From Mycobacterium sp. IS-836 (GTDB lineage: Bacteria > Actinomycetota > Actinomycetes > Mycobacteriales > Mycobacteriaceae), in contig NZ_MBEU01000032.1 of NCBI RefSeq assembly GCF_001954275.1, positions 1 to 64,000 of the forward strand: a stretch of DNA of 64,000 nt, written 5' to 3'. Position numbers and translations under genes: made by a program. The notes beneath the pieces are model-generated. The model was not told the origin of the DNA, did no database searches, and was given only the letters and a program-made list of their open reading frames with translations. Positions 62,402 through 64,000 of this stretch are shown here, piece by piece; positions within the stretch are counted from its first letter, which is position 1; each line of letters opens with the position of its first letter.

Positions 62402-63534
62402 TGGACGAGGATCTGCTCGACGGTCTCGAGGGCACCGCGCGGACCGAGCGTGCGGAGCTCGTGGAGTGGCTGCTCGAGCAGGGCATCACCGCCGAAGAAA
62501 TTCGGACGGCCCACCCGCCGCTGCTGCTGGCCAGCCGCCACCTGATCGGCGACGACGGCACGTATGTGTCCACCCGGGAGATCAGCGAGACCTACGGCAT
62601 CGACCTGGATCTGCTCCAGCGGGTGCAGCGCGCCATCGGTCTGGCCCGGGTCGACGACCCCGACGCGGCCGTGCACATGCGCGCCGACGGCGAAGCCGCA
62701 GCCTTGACCCAGCGATTCCTCGAACTAGGCCTGGATCCCGACAAACTGGTGCTCGTGGTCCGGGTGCTCGCCGAAGGCCTGTCGCGCACCGCCGAGGTCA
62801 TGCGCTTCACCGCGCTGTCGGCGATTATGCGGCCCGGCGCCACCGAGCTGGAAATCGCCAAGGCGTCCAAGGCGTTGGTCGGCCGGATCGCGCCGCTGCT
62901 CGGGCCGCTCGTCGAGAACATGCTGTTCATGCAGCTGCGCCACACGATGGAAACCGAGGCGGTCAACGCCGCGGAGCGGGCCGCGGGCAAGCCGCTGCCC
63001 GGGGCGCGCCAGGTCACCGTCGCCTTCGCCGACCTCGTCGGGTTCACCCGGCTCGGTGAGGCGATTCCGGCCGAAGACCTGGGCCAGCTCGCCACCCGGC
63101 TGGGCTACCTCGCCCGCGACGTGACCACACCGCCGGTGCGGTTCATCAAGTCGATCGGCGACGCGGTGATGTTCGTCTGCCCCGAACCGGCGCCATTGCT
63201 CGATGTCGTGGTGAAGCTCGTCGAAACCGTCGACACCGACAACGACTTTCCCCGGTTGCGGGCCGGAGTGGCGTCCGGGATGGCGGTCAGCCGGGCCGGG
63301 GACTGGTTCGGTAGTCCGGTCAACGTGGCCAGCCGCGTCACCGGAGTGGCGCGACCGGGCACGGTGCTGGTCGCCGATTCGGTCTGGGAGACCATCGGCG
63401 ACGCCGGTGATTTCGAGGGGTCGTTCGCCGGGGCGCGCCGCCTCAAGGGCATCAAGAACGAGGTCAAACTCTTCCGTATACGCCGAGGCGGTGAGCCCAA
63501 CCGTTCGCGCAGCCGGGCAGCCTCAAGCACATAG
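62401..63534 (+). CDS. Class III adenylyl cyclase with pH-sensing N-terminal domain (Rv1264-like)
   Basis: A 377-residue soluble cyclase making cAMP. The N-terminal 190 residues are the helical autoinhibitory domain ([33 protein letters not shown]) that makes M. tuberculosis Rv1264 sensitive to acid. The cyclase domain has the metal Asp in [15 protein letters not shown], substrate Lys and second metal Asp in [12 protein letters not shown] and the transition-state Asn/Arg in [12 protein letters not shown]. Active as a homodimer. The 3' neighbour is the region of the candidate Mcr11-type small RNA. Confidence 0.93.
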   Translation: MDEDLLDGLEGTARTERAELVEWLLEQGITAEEIRTAHPPLLLASRHLIGDDGTYVSTREISETYGIDLDLLQRVQRAIGLARVDDPDAAVHMRADGEAAALTQRFLELGLDPDKLVLVVRVLAEGLSRTAEVMRFTALSAIMRPGATELEIAKASKALVGRIAPLLGPLVENMLFMQLRHTMETEAVNAAERAAGKPLPGARQVTVAFADLVGFTRLGEAIPAEDLGQLATRLGYLARDVTTPPVRFIKSIGDAVMFVCPEPAPLLDVVVKLVETVDTDNDFPRLRAGVASGMAVSRAGDWFGSPVNVASRVTGVARPGTVLVADSVWETIGDAGDFEGSFAGARRLKGIKNEVKLFRIRRGGEPNRSRSRAASST

Positions 63535-63653
63535 CGCAAATAGGGGCAGGCCCGGGCGACTCTTGGGGGGCGTTGGACTATGTCCTACGCGGCCGGTTTC
63601 TTCCCCTTCTTCCGGCGCTTCGAGATGGTCGCTTCCGGGCCTGCTTCGCTCCC

Positions 63654-63680
63654 AAAAATACGCCGCCCGACGATGCATAT
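63654..63680 (-). terminator. Intrinsic-terminator-like hairpin on the minus strand
   Basis: On the minus strand AUAUGC pairs with GCGUAU (one G-U pair), with an additional CG/CG pair around a UCGGG loop, followed directly by UUUU (63657-63654). U-tract terminators are rare in mycobacteria, which makes this one notable. Confidence 0.5.
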
Positions 63681-63806
63681 CAACGCTTTTCCCGCGCAGG
63701 GACGCGATCGTTCGCGCGGCGGACAGCGCGTCGTGTCGGTGCTACTCGCCGCCCTCCGCCGGCGTCCGCAACCTCGCTCAGGTTCGCTCCGGGTGAACAC
63801 TGTTCC
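63654..63806 (-). ncRNA. Candidate Mcr11-type small RNA
   Basis: This is proposed from position and signals rather than sequence match. On the minus strand a TACACA hexamer (63818-63813) could serve as -10, and a terminator-like hairpin ends near 63654, giving about 150 bases; Mcr11 is of similar size, lies at the same place and points toward Rv1264. The ends are approximate. Confidence 0.4.
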
Positions 63807-63814
63807 CTTAGATG

Positions 63815-63838
63815 TGTAAGCGTGTAATTATGTAATCA
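63815..63838 (+). repeat. 8-bp tandem repeats before the last gene
   Basis: TGTAAGCG-TGTAATTA-TGTAATCA (63815, 63823, 63831) repeats TGTAA with a strict eight-base period, and TGAAATCA (63839) continues it into the coding region. It is the most AT-rich stretch nearby and lies between the two divergent start points, so it may be a regulator binding array. Confidence 0.5.
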
Positions 63839-64000
63839 TGAAATCACATCACACCGGCGGGCGGCGCTACGGCCGACCGGGGGGCTGGCACCAAGCCCAG
63901 CAACCGGATGCCAGCGGCGCCGCGGAATGGTTCGCCGGACGCCTACCCGAAAGCTGGTTCGACGGCGATCCCACCGTCATCGTCGACCGGGAAGAGATCA
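63838..64000 (+). CDS. N-terminal part of an unidentified protein, possibly AbmR (Rv1265)
   Basis: An open frame from ATG 63838 runs off the window edge (54 residues). It begins MKSHHTGGRRYGRPGGWHQ and continues AAEWFAGRLPESWFDGDP to VDREEI, rich in Trp and basic residues at the start. I do not recognise the sequence by itself. In M. tuberculosis the gene next to the cyclase Rv1264 is Rv1265 (AbmR), an ATP-binding DNA-binding protein that activates Mcr11, and the position fits. There is no Shine-Dalgarno sequence, so it may be leaderless. Confidence 0.55.
   Translation, partial: MKSHHTGGRRYGRPGGWHQAQQPDASGAAEWFAGRLPESWFDGDPTVIVDREEI

Larger units (their letters stand above)
63535..63837. other. 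303-base intergenic region after the cyclase
   Basis: No credible protein gene is seen: short open frames in several phases overlap each other and have no ribosome sites. The region instead carries a minus-strand hairpin with a U-run (63654-63680), a small palindrome GAACACTGTTC (63795-63805) and an AT-rich 8-base repeat (63815-63838). In M. tuberculosis the same gap between Rv1264 and Rv1265 encodes the small RNA Mcr11. Confidence 0.6.

Noticed and set aside
63573..63827. Several short overlapping open frames after the cyclase
   Set aside because: Three frames are open at once, none has a ribosome site or family similarity, and the region fits a small-RNA locus better.

Overview
The window is chromosomal DNA of a non-tuberculous, probably slow-growing Mycobacterium. 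It is visibly very GC-rich, nearly every gap between genes is short, and gene content and order follow Mycobacterium tuberculosis from folP2 (Rv1207) to the adenylyl cyclase Rv1264. All homology statements are from memory of protein families; no database search was run.

Layout. 1-5.9 kb: dihydropteroate synthase homologue, glucosyl-phosphoglycerate synthase, a DivIVA-like protein, DNA glycosylase tagA, then the divergent glycogen/maltosyl-phosphate genes glgM and glgC. 5.9-12.2 kb: hydrolase, membrane methyltransferase, an ABC exporter with its TetR repressor, and an O-methyltransferase. 12.3-15.8 kb: the envelope-stress block sigE-rseA-htrA-tatB. 15.8-21.5 kb: mrp, a secreted lytic transglycosylase, DUF1003 and MgtE-N proteins, and two small membrane proteins. 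21.5-26.4 kb: the trehalose importer lpqY-sugABC followed by an overlapping suppressor-of-fused gene. 26.5-36.5 kb: corA, mdh, malic enzyme, lpqZ, a short-chain dehydrogenase and the 2-oxoglutarate decarboxylase/dehydrogenase kgd. 36.7-45.6 kb: MFS exporter, nuclease-helicase, lprE, deaD and an acyltransferase. 45.6-55.5 kb: the accessory-looking stretch, with an orphan PPE, TetR-cyp130, a GbsR-methyltransferase pair, a GlcD-like oxidase, a Tap-like efflux pump, udgB, a FAD monooxygenase and a luciferase-like monooxygenase. 55.5-64 kb: a 1321-residue double-GGDEF/EAL membrane protein, a Ddn-like protein, a HIT protein, amiB2, a second uracil/hypoxanthine-DNA glycosylase, a class III adenylyl cyclase, a candidate Mcr11-type small RNA and the start of the next gene.

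Compared with the M. tuberculosis order as I remember it, PE14, Rv1225c-Rv1228, vapBC33, PE_PGRS23 and relBE are missing. The malic enzyme, suppressor-of-fused, PPE, GbsR-methyltransferase, luciferase-like, GGDEF/EAL and family-6 glycosylase genes are extra.

Regulation visible in the sequence: at least twelve genes have a TANNNT -10 element 6-7 bases before an ATG or GTG, the arrangement expected for leaderless mRNAs. The sigE leader has an MprA-type direct repeat and two perfect inverted repeats. Palindromic operator candidates lie upstream of the TetR, GbsR, Tap-like and lytic transglycosylase genes. No tRNA, rRNA, CRISPR array, insertion sequence or prophage was seen.
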